Shown here: in pieces, positions 37,032 to 46,077 of the stretch
Layout: each line of letters starts with the position of its first letter
Position numbering within the stretch: the stretch's first letter is position 1
Source: Bordetella parapertussis
GTDB lineage: Bacteria > Pseudomonadota > Gammaproteobacteria > Burkholderiales > SG8-41
Assembly: GCA_945906815.1 (NCBI GenBank)
Contig: CAMDRT010000027.1
Location: 1 to 58,498, forward strand
DNA: 58,498 nt
Reading direction: 5' to 3'
Made by a program: the position numbers and the translations under genes
Notes under the pieces: generated by a model
Databases searched by the model: none
Told to the model about the DNA's origin: nothing
What the model saw: the letters and a program-made list of their open reading frames with translations, nothing else

Positions 37032-37775
37032 ATGAATGCCTGGAATAACATCAAAACCATCACCAAACGCGAACTCGGTGGCTACTTCACATCGCCTATC
37101 GCCTACGTGTTTCTGATTATTTTTCTGTTGCTGACGGGATTTTTCACCTTCACCATCGGTAATTTCTTCGAGCGCGGCGAAGCCTCTCTGGTGTCTTTTT
37201 TCACCTGGCACCCTTGGCTCTATCTGTTTTTGGTGCCGGCAGTCGGCATGCGTCTGTGGTCGGAAGAGCGCCGCCTCGGCACCATGGAATTGCTGCTCAC
37301 CATGCCACTGACTACCTGGCAGGCGATTGTCGGCAAGTTTCTGGCGTCGTGGCTGTTCCTGGCGTTGGCGCTGGCGCTGACGTTTCCGGTGTGGATCACG
37401 GTGAACTGGCTCGGCGCGCCGGATAACGGCATCATTCTTGCGGGCTACGTCGGCAGCCTGTTCCTCGCCGGATCGTATCTCGCGATCAGTTGCATGACTT
37501 CGGCGCTCACACGCAACCAGGTGATCAGCTTTATTTTGTCGGTGATGATCTGCCTGTTCCTGATTCTGGCAGGGTATACGCCGGTCACCGATTTGCTGAC
37601 GCGCTTCGCCAACCCGGTGGTGGTGGACATCATCGCTTCGTTTTCCGTGATGACCCATTTTGAAGGCTTTCAGCGCGGCGTGATTGATCTGCGTGATTTT
37701 CTGTTTTTCGCTTCGGTGATCGGCTTCGCGCTATTTACCACCGGTGTAATTATTCGCAGCCAGCGGGCGGGATAA
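37032..37775 (+). CDS. GldF-like ABC-2 permease
   Basis: About 247 residues with six hydrophobic segments (PIAYVFLIIFLLLTGFFTF, SFFTWHPWLYLFLVPAVGM, FLASWLFLALALALTFPVW, IILAGYVGSLFLAGSYLAI and others). KRELGGYFTSPIAYV at the N-terminus and RLGTMELLLTMPLT are typical of this ABC-2 subgroup. Two bp after the ATPase and adjacent to the GldG-like gene. Confidence 0.9.
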   Translation: MNAWNNIKTITKRELGGYFTSPIAYVFLIIFLLLTGFFTFTIGNFFERGEASLVSFFTWHPWLYLFLVPAVGMRLWSEERRLGTMELLLTMPLTTWQAIVGKFLASWLFLALALALTFPVWITVNWLGAPDNGIILAGYVGSLFLAGSYLAISCMTSALTRNQVISFILSVMICLFLILAGYTPVTDLLTRFANPVVVDIIASFSVMTHFEGFQRGVIDLRDFLFFASVIGFALFTTGVIIRSQRAG

Positions 37776-39692
37776 ATGATGAAAAAAAATAATCTCGATT
37801 CCTTGTTTTATTCTGCCGGCGGCCTGGTGCTGCTGGCAATCATTCTGATTGCCGCGAACTTTTTGTTTGGCTCGTTCACGGCGCGCGTCGATTTGACACA
37901 GGGTAGCGTCTACACGTTGTCGCCGGGGACGCGCGCGATTTTGAGCAAGCTCGAAGCGCCGGTGAAAATCCGTTACTACTACACGCAGGGTGGCAACACC
38001 GTGCCGGTGGGGCTGAAGACTTTTGCGAAACGTGTTGAGGACTTGCTCGCCGAATACAAAGCTGCATCGGGCGGCAAAGTCATCATCGAGAAATTCAACC
38101 CGGAACCCGATTCGGATGCCGAGGAATCTGCGGCACTCGACAATGTCGAGGCGCAGCAGACCAACACCGGCGAGAAGTTTTATCTCGGCCTCGCGGTGTC
38201 GTTCCTGGACAAGAAAGAAGCGATACCCGTGCTGTCGGCGGATCGCGAGCGGTTGCTGGAATACGATCTCACCAGCAAAATTTCGCAGGTGACGCAGGCG
38301 AAAAAGCCGGTGATTGGTTTAATCGCAGGCATGCCGGTTCTGGGCCGCTCGCTTAATCCGATGACCAAGCAGCAGCCTACCGAGCCGTGGGTGCTGGGTG
38401 CGGAACTGAAGCGTACCTTTACGGTGAAAAAGATCGAACTCGACGCCAAAAAAATAGACGACGACGTCAAAGTGCTGCTGGTGATACACCCGAAAAATAT
38501 CACCGAGGAAGCCGAGTACGCGATCGATCAATTCGTGTTGCGCGGCGGCAAGCTGGTGGCATTCGTGGATCCGTATGCTTATTTCGATCAGCAGCCCGAC
38601 ATGCAAAATCCATTCGGCGGCAATCAGGCGGGCGGTTCCGCGCTCTACAATCTGTTCAAGGGTTGGGGCGTGGAGATGGACGGCGGCAAAGTGATCGCCG
38701 ATATGACGTTCCCCAGCGGCTCGGGGCCACGTCTGCTGCCGACCCTGCTCATGCTCACCAACGATGCCTTCAACATGGACGATATCGTGATGAGTCAGGT
38801 GGGTACCATGCTGGTGCCGTTTGGCGGTACTTTCAAGGGCAAACTGGCGGAAGGGTTGAAGCAATCCGTGCTGATACACTCGTCGAAAAATGCGATGCCG
38901 GTGGATTTGATTATTGCCACCCTGTCGGGCGAGCCTTCCACGCGCGGCTTCCAGCCCACGGGTAAAGAAGAGCCGATCGCGATACGCCTCAGCGGCAAAT
39001 TCAAGTCGGCTTTCCCCAATGGCGAGCCAGTGCCGCAGCAGCCGGCGGCGAAAAAAGGTGAACCCCTGGTGCCACCGCCACCGTCTTCGGGTAAGCATAT
39101 GCGCGAAGCCACCGCGGAAAATTCCGTGGTGCTGGTCGCGGACGTCGACATGCTTACCGACGGTGCAGCGGTTGAGGTGCAGGACGTGTTCGGCCAAAAA
39201 GTGGTGGTGCCGCGCAATGGCAACCTGGCTTTTGCACAGAGCCTGGTCGAGCAGCTCGCGGGTGATCAGCACCTGATGACGCTGCGCAGCCGCGCCGCGT
39301 TTAGCAAGCCGCTGACGGTGTTGCGGCAGATGGAAGCACAGGCGCAGCAAATCTATCTGGGCAAGATCAAAGGCCTCGAAGATGGTTTGAACAAAACCAC
39401 GGAAAATCTTCAGGCGCTGCAAAAAGGCCGTAGTGGAACCGGCGCCGCGGCAACTGCCACAGCGGTATTGACGCCAGAGCAGCAAGTTGAGATAGAAAAC
39501 TTCCGCAAAAAATCCAATGAGACACGCAAGGAACTCAAGGAGTTGCGCAAGAACCTGCGGGTGGATACCGACCGGCTTGAGCTGTGGACCAAGGTGGTCA
39601 ACATAGGTGCGATACCGCTGCTGGTGGCGATACTCGGCTTGGTGTTGGCGCTGGCCAAACGCCGCAAAATGAGAATGGCGGTGGCAGCATGA
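37776..39692 (+). CDS. GldG-like ABC auxiliary protein
   Basis: About 638 residues. N-terminal TM (YSAGGLVLLAIILIAANFLF) with RVDLTQGSVYTLSPGTRAIL, a large extracytoplasmic ABC_transp_aux domain (LDKKEAIPVLSADRERLLEYDLTSKI in pieces; GGKLVAFVDPYA), a predicted coiled coil near 530-600, and a C-terminal TM (IGAIPLLVAILGLVLALAKR). Overlaps the next gene by four bases. Confidence 0.9.
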   Translation: MMKKNNLDSLFYSAGGLVLLAIILIAANFLFGSFTARVDLTQGSVYTLSPGTRAILSKLEAPVKIRYYYTQGGNTVPVGLKTFAKRVEDLLAEYKAASGGKVIIEKFNPEPDSDAEESAALDNVEAQQTNTGEKFYLGLAVSFLDKKEAIPVLSADRERLLEYDLTSKISQVTQAKKPVIGLIAGMPVLGRSLNPMTKQQPTEPWVLGAELKRTFTVKKIELDAKKIDDDVKVLLVIHPKNITEEAEYAIDQFVLRGGKLVAFVDPYAYFDQQPDMQNPFGGNQAGGSALYNLFKGWGVEMDGGKVIADMTFPSGSGPRLLPTLLMLTNDAFNMDDIVMSQVGTMLVPFGGTFKGKLAEGLKQSVLIHSSKNAMPVDLIIATLSGEPSTRGFQPTGKEEPIAIRLSGKFKSAFPNGEPVPQQPAAKKGEPLVPPPPSSGKHMREATAENSVVLVADVDMLTDGAAVEVQDVFGQKVVVPRNGNLAFAQSLVEQLAGDQHLMTLRSRAAFSKPLTVLRQMEAQAQQIYLGKIKGLEDGLNKTTENLQALQKGRSGTGAAATATAVLTPEQQVEIENFRKKSNETRKELKELRKNLRVDTDRLELWTKVVNIGAIPLLVAILGLVLALAKRRKMRMAVAA

Positions 39693-40978
39693 ACCGCAAA
39701 CAGTTTCTGCTCATGTTGCTGGCCGTCGCCGTGCTCGGCGGCGCCGGGCTGGCGATGTTCTGGCAAGAGCTTTCCGGTTACAAGGAAAGCGGCGCCAGGA
39801 TCGGCGCGAAAGTGCTGCCCGAACTGAAGGCGGCAGACGCCACGGAAATTCGTCTGCAGGACGCCAATAACGAAGTCACTCTGGTAAGCAAAGGCGGCTC
39901 GTGGAGTGTGAAAGAACGCGGCGGCTATCCGGCGGATGTCGGCGAAATCAGCGAACTGCTGGCGAAGCTGGTGGAAGCCAAGATCGTGCAGTCGGAGTCG
40001 GTGGGCGCGTCACTCTATGCGCGGCTGAATCTCGAAGAGCCGGGCAAAGCGGGCGCCCCGGCGCAGCCGGAAAAAGCGGGCACCTCGGCGCAGCCGGACA
40101 AAGTAGCAGCCCCGGCGCAGCCGGACAAAGTAGCAGCCCCGGCGCAGCCGGACAAAGTAGCAGCCCCGGCGCAGCCGGGTCAGGGCAAGGACGCGGGCAC
40201 CGGTACCTTGCTTGAGCTCAAGGACAAAAGCGGAAAACCTATCGCGCGACTTATTTTTGGCAAAGTGTCGCTGAAAAAAGATCCCGGCAACCCGCTACCC
40301 AATGCGGTGGATGGCGTGCCCGCAGGCCGTTACATGATCGCGCCGGGCAAGATCACCGGCGTGGTGGTGGTGTCCGATCCGTTTGCCAACGTCGATGCCA
40401 AAGCGGGCCGCTGGCTGGCGAAAAACTTTTTCAAGGCTGACCGTATCAAGACGCTGACGGTGGGTGAGGGCGCGACACAATGGAAAATTACGCGTGAGCT
40501 GGAATACAGCCAATGGAGATTTTCCGCCGGCGCGGGACAGCTGGATCCCAGTGCCGCAGTGGGCGCGGTGAATGCGCTGGGCCAACTCGCTTTCAGCGAT
40601 GTGTCGACCGCGGCGAAAGTGGAAGGCGATAAAGTCACCACCATGGTCGCCGAGACTTTTGATAACCTGACCTACACCATCAAGGTGGCGAAACAAAAAG
40701 GCGGGGACGATTACCTGTTTAACTTTGTGTTGACGGGTGAGCCGCCCAAAACGCGGGTGCCGGAAAAAGACGAAAAGCCCGATGAGATCGAGCGCCGTGC
40801 AAAGGAATACGTGGATACCCTCAAGCGTCTCGAAGCACGCGCCCAGTTTGAAAAAATACTCGGGCAGTGGGTGTACGTGATGCCGGCAAAAGCAGTGGAG
40901 CCGATGCTCAAAGATCGCGCGCAGATGGTGGTGCAGCCGCGCAAGCTTGGCGATGACCAAGGCGGCCGCCGGATATGA
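39689..40978 (+). CDS. DUF4340-domain protein
   Basis: About 429 residues, exported or membrane anchored (FLLMLLAVAVLGGAGLAMF). DUF4340 style with IRLQDANNEVTLVSKGGSWSVKERGGYPADVGEI (in pieces) and a later WRFSAGAG region. Between the first and second parts lies an in-frame minisatellite of nine-residue APAQPDKVA units. Found next to GldG-like genes in many proteobacteria; function unknown. Confidence 0.88.
   Translation: MNRKQFLLMLLAVAVLGGAGLAMFWQELSGYKESGARIGAKVLPELKAADATEIRLQDANNEVTLVSKGGSWSVKERGGYPADVGEISELLAKLVEAKIVQSESVGASLYARLNLEEPGKAGAPAQPEKAGTSAQPDKVAAPAQPDKVAAPAQPDKVAAPAQPGQGKDAGTGTLLELKDKSGKPIARLIFGKVSLKKDPGNPLPNAVDGVPAGRYMIAPGKITGVVVVSDPFANVDAKAGRWLAKNFFKADRIKTLTVGEGATQWKITRELEYSQWRFSAGAGQLDPSAAVGAVNALGQLAFSDVSTAAKVEGDKVTTMVAETFDNLTYTIKVAKQKGGDDYLFNFVLTGEPPKTRVPEKDEKPDEIERRAKEYVDTLKRLEARAQFEKILGQWVYVMPAKAVEPMLKDRAQMVVQPRKLGDDQGGRRI
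40051..40180 (+). repeat. 27-bp coding minisatellite
   Basis: Four complete 27-bp units (40051, 40078, 40105, 40132) and a partial fifth, encoding APAQP(D/E)K(V/A)(A/G). Units 3 and 4 are identical, suggesting recent slippage; reading frame is preserved in any copy number. Confidence 0.9.
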
Positions 40979-41005
40979 TGGGATTTCCTCGCTAAAGACG
41001 CTACT

Positions 41006-41197
41006 ATGGCTACCAGTAAAGTCAACAAATCTCCGGTGCTGCCGGCCGCTCATCCGTGGGCGCCGGCCAAGCGCAAAGGCATCTACGAATCCGACGTGAC
41101 CGCGCTGGTGCGCTGCATGCTCGAGGACGATGCGATACGCGAAGATCAGCGCGTGGCCTGGGAGCGCTGGCGTAATGATCCGCACAGTTTGAAGTAA
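41006..41197 (+). CDS. Small conserved protein, DUF3460-like
   Basis: 63 residues, soluble, charged. The segment YESDVTALVRCMLEDDAIREDQRVAWERW (in pieces) recalls the short DUF3460 family of betaproteobacteria (YESD..KF...L), but the match is from memory. It follows the DUF4340 gene by 27 bp and could be the last gene of that operon. Confidence 0.6.
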   Translation: MATSKVNKSPVLPAAHPWAPAKRKGIYESDVTALVRCMLEDDAIREDQRVAWERWRNDPHSLK

Positions 41198-41469
41198 GGC
41201 GAAGGAGGCTGCCTTATCACGGAGGGTCGTCATCGCGCCTTCCCATCAGTGCTTAGGGTTGGTGCTGATTGCCGCGCTCACCAAAGCCAAGCCCAAATCA
41301 TTGCGCTGCGCCAGTTTCATGCCAACCATTTCACGCCAGCCTTGTTTGCGGCTTTGTGCAAATCTTCATCCGGCGTGGCGGCAAGCCTGATACCTTGCCG
41401 GCATAAAATAGCGTAGCTACGCATGGATTCATGCGCCGGGTATTGCATGTAACTATTTGTTTTAAAATG
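41198..41469. other. Intergenic region with possible gene remnants
   Basis: No full gene seen. On the minus strand a short frame ending at 41317 reads RLAATPDEDLHKAANKAGVKWLA, which resembles the C-terminus of a PIN-domain (VapC-type) toxin, so a decayed toxin gene may have been here. Also contains motif copy 6. Confidence 0.3.
41450..41467 (+). repeat. 18-bp recurrent motif, copy 6 (MFS gene end)
   Basis: TAACTATTTGTTTTAAAA, 16 of 18. It lies immediately downstream of the stop codon of the minus-strand MFS gene. Confidence 0.6.
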
Positions 41470-42720
41470 TTATTTAATGCCCATCCGCGCATAGGCCTGA
41501 CGTAGTTCACCCCGTATCTGCCCTTGCCGCGTTGCCAGCACCAGCGCCCCCAACGCGCAACACCCACCCGCTATCGTCAATGTTGCCGCTACCCCAATCA
41601 CATCCGCCAGCGCGCCCGCCATCAGCGCGCCAAACGGTGCCATGCCCATGAAGCTTGCGGTGTAGAGGGCCATCACGCGTCCGCGCTTGTCGTCATCGAC
41701 TATGCTCTGCACGATCATGTTGACGGAGACCGAGGTGGCAAGGATGCCAAAGCCGGTGATGGCGAGCAGCGGCAGAGTTAACCACACGATTCTGACGTGC
41801 GCCACCAGTGCCAGTGAGATGCCCGCGGCGAGCGCGGCATAGGTGAGCAGGCGCACCAGTCCGCGCACGCTGGAGCGCGTTGCAAGGTAGAGCGTGCCGG
41901 CGACCGCGCCCAGTCCCGCAGCGCCGATCATGAGGCCCATTTCGCGCGCGCCGACGGCGAACACTTCGCGTGTGAGTACCGGCATCAGGTTGATGTACGG
42001 TGTGGCGAGAAACCCTACCGCGGTGAGCAACAGCAGCAGCGAGCGTATCGGCAGCGAACGCCAGGCGTAATGCAAGCCCTCGCGCATGCCTTGCAGCATC
42101 GGCGTGGCGTTAGGCTCGCGCACGGTGGGCGTCACCTTGATCATCAGAAACGAAATCATCACCGTGGTGTAGGTGAGCGCGTTGATCACAAAACACGCCG
42201 GCTCGCCCAGCGCTGCGATCACCAGCCCCGCGAGTGCAGGGCCTACCAGCCGCCCGCAGTTGGCCATCAGCGAGGTGACAGCGATGGCGTTGGGCAGGTC
42301 TTGCTTGTTGCCGACGAGTTCCAGCAGATAGGCATGGCGCACCGGCAGTTCAATCGCGACCAGCACGCCGAGCAGCATCGCCAGCGTGATAATGTGCCAC
42401 GGCGCGAGGATGCCGGCGACTGCCAGTGCGGCAACGGTGATCGCTTGCAACATCTCCAGTATTTGCGTCGCAAACATCACGCGATGCAGATTGCAGCGAT
42501 CCGACCACAGGCCCGCAAACGGCGACAGCAGCAATATCGGCAGGCTGCTGGCGAATCCGAGTATGCCGAGCAGCGTCGCCGAGCCGGTCATGTTGTAGAG
42601 CAACCAGCCCTGCGCAATGCTCTGCATCCAGTAGCCGATCAGCGCGCACACCTGGCCTGACAGGAACAGACGGAAGTTTCGGGATTTCAGCGCCCGTAAT
42701 GTGGGCAGAGGATTTTTCAT
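41470..42720 (-). CDS. MFS transporter, EntS-like (MFS_3)
   Basis: About 416 residues with 10-12 predicted TM helices. N-terminal FRLFLSGQVCALIGYWMQSIAQGWLLYNMTGSATLLG (in pieces), then LLLSPFAGLWSDR, ELVGNKQDLPNAIA and NCGRLVGPALAGLVI, which are typical of the EntS/MFS_3 group of small-molecule exporters. ATG 42720 starts at the conserved MKNPLPTLRALKSRNFRLF. Substrate unknown. Confidence 0.9.
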   Translation of the reverse strand: MKNPLPTLRALKSRNFRLFLSGQVCALIGYWMQSIAQGWLLYNMTGSATLLGILGFASSLPILLLSPFAGLWSDRCNLHRVMFATQILEMLQAITVAALAVAGILAPWHIITLAMLLGVLVAIELPVRHAYLLELVGNKQDLPNAIAVTSLMANCGRLVGPALAGLVIAALGEPACFVINALTYTTVMISFLMIKVTPTVREPNATPMLQGMREGLHYAWRSLPIRSLLLLLTAVGFLATPYINLMPVLTREVFAVGAREMGLMIGAAGLGAVAGTLYLATRSSVRGLVRLLTYAALAAGISLALVAHVRIVWLTLPLLAITGFGILATSVSVNMIVQSIVDDDKRGRVMALYTASFMGMAPFGALMAGALADVIGVAATLTIAGGCCALGALVLATRQGQIRGELRQAYARMGIK

Positions 42721-42821
42721 GCAGTAGAGTGGCGCGTCAGGTCGCTCGATAGGTGGCGGCCATGCAGCGCCGATGCGTCTGATTGTACGCTGCGGCGTGC
42801 GGTAAAATCGGCTTCTATCCC

Positions 42822-42902
42822 ATGGCCTCCACACTCGCTAAGCGCGCATCACGTACGCTCGTATCTGCAGTGGCGCTGCTCACCCGCATGGAGCGCGCCT
42901 GA
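42822..42902 (+). CDS. Possible 26-residue leader ORF
   Basis: ATG at 42822 encodes MASTLAKRASRTLVSAVALL...MERA and ends TGATG, its stop sharing a base with the MFS start. It could be a leader peptide that couples translation, or the displaced N-terminus of the MFS protein after a frameshift. Codon use is plausible, but nothing else supports it. Confidence 0.3.
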   Translation: MASTLAKRASRTLVSAVALLTRMERA

Positions 42903-44080
42903 TGTCGATCGGGGTGGTGATGTTGATGGTGGTGTGCAATATGCTGGCGATGAAGGGCAGCAAGGTTATTATCACGCTGTTTTCCATCGAACTCGGTGCG
43001 CCGCAAATAGTGATCGGTGTGCTGGTGGCATTGTATTCGCTGTTTCCGATGCTGCTGGCGATCTATGCCGGAAAACTCACCGATCGCCTGGGCGTGCGCT
43101 GGCCGATGGTTGCCGGATCGTGCGGCATAACGTTAGGTCTGACGCTGCCGTATTTGTTTCCGTCAACCACCACGCTTTATTTTCAGGCGGCGCTGGTGGG
43201 CGCGGCGCAGGTGTTTTACAACGTGTCGGTGCAAAACCTGATCGGCAGCATCAGCACGCCCGAAGACCGCACCAAGAATTTCAGCAATTTTGGTCTCGCG
43301 ATGTCGACCGGCAGTCTTTTGGGGCCGCTGATTTGTGGTTTTGGCATCGATCACTTCGGCCACGCCTACACCTATCTGCTGATAGCCGTGTTTCCGTTGA
43401 TCACTGCCGCCATCATGGCGTCGCAACAGCAGATGGCGTCGGCGCGCGGCCCTACTGCGCCCAAGGTAGGCGTGGCAGGCACAACAGACGCGACGCCAGC
43501 CCCAGCCGCAGGCGCGGCGCCGTCGCGTCCGTTTGAATTATTTTTCGACCATCATCCGCTGCGGCGCGTGTTGCTTAGCGGCGCGGTGATCCTGACCGGC
43601 ATTGATCTGTTTCACTTTTATATGCCGATTTACGGCAATCACATCGGGCTCTCGGCATCGCAAATCGGCATCGTGCTGGCGACGTTCTCGGCGGCGTCGT
43701 TTGTGGTGCGCATCTGGATGCCGGCCATCGTCAAACGGGTGGGCGGGGAAAAGGTGTTGATTACCTCCATGTTCGTCGCCGCGGTGACCTATCTCGCGGT
43801 GCCGCACATCACGCATATGGTGGCACTGTGCGTGGTATGTTTTATACTGGGGTTGGGCACCGGCTGCGGCCAGCCGCTGTCGCTTGCGATGATTTACGAG
43901 CGCGCGCCGGGCGGACGTTCCGGCGAGGCCTTGGGCTTGCGCGCCACCCTTAATCATTTCACGCACATGGTCACACCGCTGCTGTTCGGCGCGGTCGGCA
44001 CCGCGTTCGGTGTGATGCCGGTGTTCCTGTGCAACGCGCTGATGCTCGCAGGCGGTGGTCTGATCATGCGCCGCAGGTAA
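42902..44080 (+). CDS. MFS transporter
   Basis: About 392 residues, 12 TM pattern in two halves joined by an Ala/Pro-rich cytoplasmic loop. Motif A-like GKLTDRLGVRWPM after TM2, FSNFGLAMSTGSLLGPLICGF in TM5 region, RPFELFFDHHPLRRVLLSG at the start of the second half. No close functional family recognised. Followed by a D-2-hydroxyacid dehydrogenase 22 bp downstream, hinting at organic-acid transport, which is inference. Confidence 0.88.
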   Translation: MSIGVVMLMVVCNMLAMKGSKVIITLFSIELGAPQIVIGVLVALYSLFPMLLAIYAGKLTDRLGVRWPMVAGSCGITLGLTLPYLFPSTTTLYFQAALVGAAQVFYNVSVQNLIGSISTPEDRTKNFSNFGLAMSTGSLLGPLICGFGIDHFGHAYTYLLIAVFPLITAAIMASQQQMASARGPTAPKVGVAGTTDATPAPAAGAAPSRPFELFFDHHPLRRVLLSGAVILTGIDLFHFYMPIYGNHIGLSASQIGIVLATFSAASFVVRIWMPAIVKRVGGEKVLITSMFVAAVTYLAVPHITHMVALCVVCFILGLGTGCGQPLSLAMIYERAPGGRSGEALGLRATLNHFTHMVTPLLFGAVGTAFGVMPVFLCNALMLAGGGLIMRRR

Positions 44081-44102
44081 TTATATTTTAACGGGAGAGA
44101 CC

Positions 44103-45080
44103 ATGAAAATCGCTGTCATCGATGACTATCAGGACGCATTTCGCAAGATGAAATGTTTTCCCAAATTACAGGGCCATGAAGTCATTAGCTACACCAGTTC
44201 CGAAAAAGACCCGGTGAAATTCGCCCAGCGCGTGCAAGGCTGCGAGGCGGTGGTGCTGACGCAACAGCGTTCCTTCATGCCACGCGCCGTCATCGAAAAC
44301 CTGCCCGCTTCGGTGAAGCTGCTGGTGCAGACCGGACGCAATGTGCCGCACATCGATGCGGCGGCATGCAGCGAACGCGGTATTCTTATCTGCGCCAGCG
44401 GCGGCGGCAATTCCAGCCCGACGGTGGAGCTGACGTGGGCGCTGATCCTCGCCTCGGTGCGCAACCTGCCGACAGAAGTCAACAATCTGCAGGCAGGCCG
44501 CTGGCAAACCACCGCGGGCATCGGCTTGAACGGCAAAACGCTGGGCGTCTACGCCTATGGCAAGATCGGCAGCGGTGTGGCCAAAGTGGGCAAGGCGTTT
44601 GGCATGAAAGTGGTGTGCTGGGGGCGCGATGCCTCAACCGCCAAAGCGCGTGCCGAGGGCTTTGAGGTGGCCGCCGACCGGGCAGCGTTTTTTGCGGATA
44701 GCGATATCGTCACCCTGCACCTGCCGTTGAACAAGGAAACGCGCGGCCTGGTGACCGCCGCCGATCTCGCGTTGATGAAACCCACTGCGCGCATCGTCAA
44801 TAGCAGCCGCGCGCCGCTGATTGCGGAAGGCGCACTGGTCGAGGCGCTGAAAAAAGGCCGCCCCGGATTTGCCGCTGTCGATGTCTACGAAAGCGAGCCG
44901 GTGGTGAATAGCGAACATCCGCTGCTGAGCATGCCCAATGTAATCTGCACGCCGCATCTGGGTTATGTCACCTGGGAAACCTATGAGCTGTACTACGATG
45001 CGGTGGTGGGCAATATACTCGCGTATGTCGCGGGGGCGCCTACCCATGTGGCGAATCCGGAGGTGTTGCAGAAGCGCTGA
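44103..45080 (+). CDS. D-2-hydroxyacid dehydrogenase
   Basis: About 325 residues. Phosphoglycerate-dehydrogenase-like fold: NAD-binding LGVYAYGKIGSGVAKVGKAFGMKVVCWGRD (in pieces; the usual GxGxxG is YGKIGSG), catalytic Arg in IVNSSRAPLI, Glu in VDVYESEP, His in CTPHLGYVTWE. Reduces a 2-keto acid to a D-2-hydroxy acid or the reverse; substrate unknown. Good ribosome site GGGAGAG. Confidence 0.93.
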   Translation: MKIAVIDDYQDAFRKMKCFPKLQGHEVISYTSSEKDPVKFAQRVQGCEAVVLTQQRSFMPRAVIENLPASVKLLVQTGRNVPHIDAAACSERGILICASGGGNSSPTVELTWALILASVRNLPTEVNNLQAGRWQTTAGIGLNGKTLGVYAYGKIGSGVAKVGKAFGMKVVCWGRDASTAKARAEGFEVAADRAAFFADSDIVTLHLPLNKETRGLVTAADLALMKPTARIVNSSRAPLIAEGALVEALKKGRPGFAAVDVYESEPVVNSEHPLLSMPNVICTPHLGYVTWETYELYYDAVVGNILAYVAGAPTHVANPEVLQKR

Positions 45081-45189
45081 GGCGACTGCGGCATCTATAA
45101 TGTGGCGTGAGTAATGGATGCCTACGCGGTCCAAGATTGACCGTTGCGTGTCCGCCAGACAGACCCTATTTTGTAACCGAGGAAATGAT

Positions 45190-45657
45190 ATGCGCCCACT
45201 ACGCAGAACCCTGATGAAGCTCACCGGCGGCTGGGGCGCGCTCGCGGCGCTGTCGGCGACCAGCCTGCTGCGCGTCGGCGCAGCCATTGCCGCACCGTGG
45301 AACAAAAGCGCGTTTGAATCGAAGGCGGTTGAAGACGCGCTCAAGAGCCTGGGGGTGTCGAACCTGATCGACAGCAAGGATATCGTGATTACCGCTCCCG
45401 ATATCGCCGAGAACGGCGCCATCGTGCCGATTGCTGTCACCAGCAAAATCGCGAATACGCAAAGTATTGCCATCATCTCGGAAAAAAACCCGTTTCCGCT
45501 GGCGGCGAGTTTCGACATCATGGGCGGGGGCGAAGGCTATGTATCGACACGCGTGAAAATGGGGCAGACCTCCAACGTGCGTGCGATCGTCAAGGCCGAC
45601 GGCAAATTCTACACTGCGGTCAAGGAAGTCAAAATCACTGTAGGCGGCTGCGGCTGA
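45190..45657 (+). CDS. soxY: Sulfur carrier subunit SoxY
   Basis: About 155 residues. Signal region (RRTLMKLTGGWGALAALSATSL), SoxY fold (FESKAVEDALKSLGVSN, PDIAENGAIVPI, FDIMGGGEGYVSTRVKMGQTS in pieces), and the C-terminal swinging arm ending VGGCG whose cysteine carries the sulfur substrate. It pairs with SoxZ. ATG 45190 follows GAGGAAATG. A TATAAT at 45096-45101 may be the sox promoter. Confidence 0.95.
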   Translation: MRPLRRTLMKLTGGWGALAALSATSLLRVGAAIAAPWNKSAFESKAVEDALKSLGVSNLIDSKDIVITAPDIAENGAIVPIAVTSKIANTQSIAIISEKNPFPLAASFDIMGGGEGYVSTRVKMGQTSNVRAIVKADGKFYTAVKEVKITVGGCG

Positions 45658-45711
45658 TCGATGGTGAGCGATGGGTATCCATAAGTACAAGAAAAAGTTG
45701 AGGAGCAGATC

Positions 45712-46026
45712 ATGGCGGAAGCAATGAGAATTCGTGCGCGCCTGCAGGGCGACACAGCGGATGTGCGCATACTGATGCGTCATCCGATGGAAACCGGCAC
45801 GCGTAAGACCGCCTCAGGCGTGGTGCCGCTGCATTTCATTCAAAGCGTCGTGGTGCAGCACAACGGCAAACCCGTACTCGACGCGCAATGGAGTCAGGCC
45901 ATTTCACGCGATCCGTTCCTGGGGCTGCGCGTCAAGCACGCCAAAGTCGGCGACAAAATCAGTGTCACCTGGACCGACAACAAGGGTGACACGCGCAGCG
46001 ACGAGGTGGCCGTAGAACCTGCCTGA
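45712..46026 (+). CDS. soxZ: Sox carrier partner SoxZ
   Basis: About 104 residues without signal peptide: RIRARLQGDTADVRILMRHPMETG (in pieces), IPLHFI-like VPLHFIQSV, and DNKGDTRSDE. Heterodimerises with SoxY and is carried across the membrane with it. Ribosome site AGGAG precedes the ATG. Confidence 0.96.
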   Translation: MAEAMRIRARLQGDTADVRILMRHPMETGTRKTASGVVPLHFIQSVVVQHNGKPVLDAQWSQAISRDPFLGLRVKHAKVGDKISVTWTDNKGDTRSDEVAVEPA

Positions 46027-46077
46027 TTTGTGGCGGTTTTGCCGTTGAGTTAATGCCAATAATAGAAGGAGGAGATC

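Noticed and set aside
40051..40180. CRISPR array
   Set aside because: Tandem 27-bp units have no spacers and are in frame in a gene. No other CRISPR-like repeats are seen in the window.
41331..41567. 78-residue minus-strand frame between the small DUF3460-like gene and MFS gene
   Set aside because: It lies antiparallel-frame over the MFS 3' end and does not resemble a protein; a different frame shows a possible PIN remnant.
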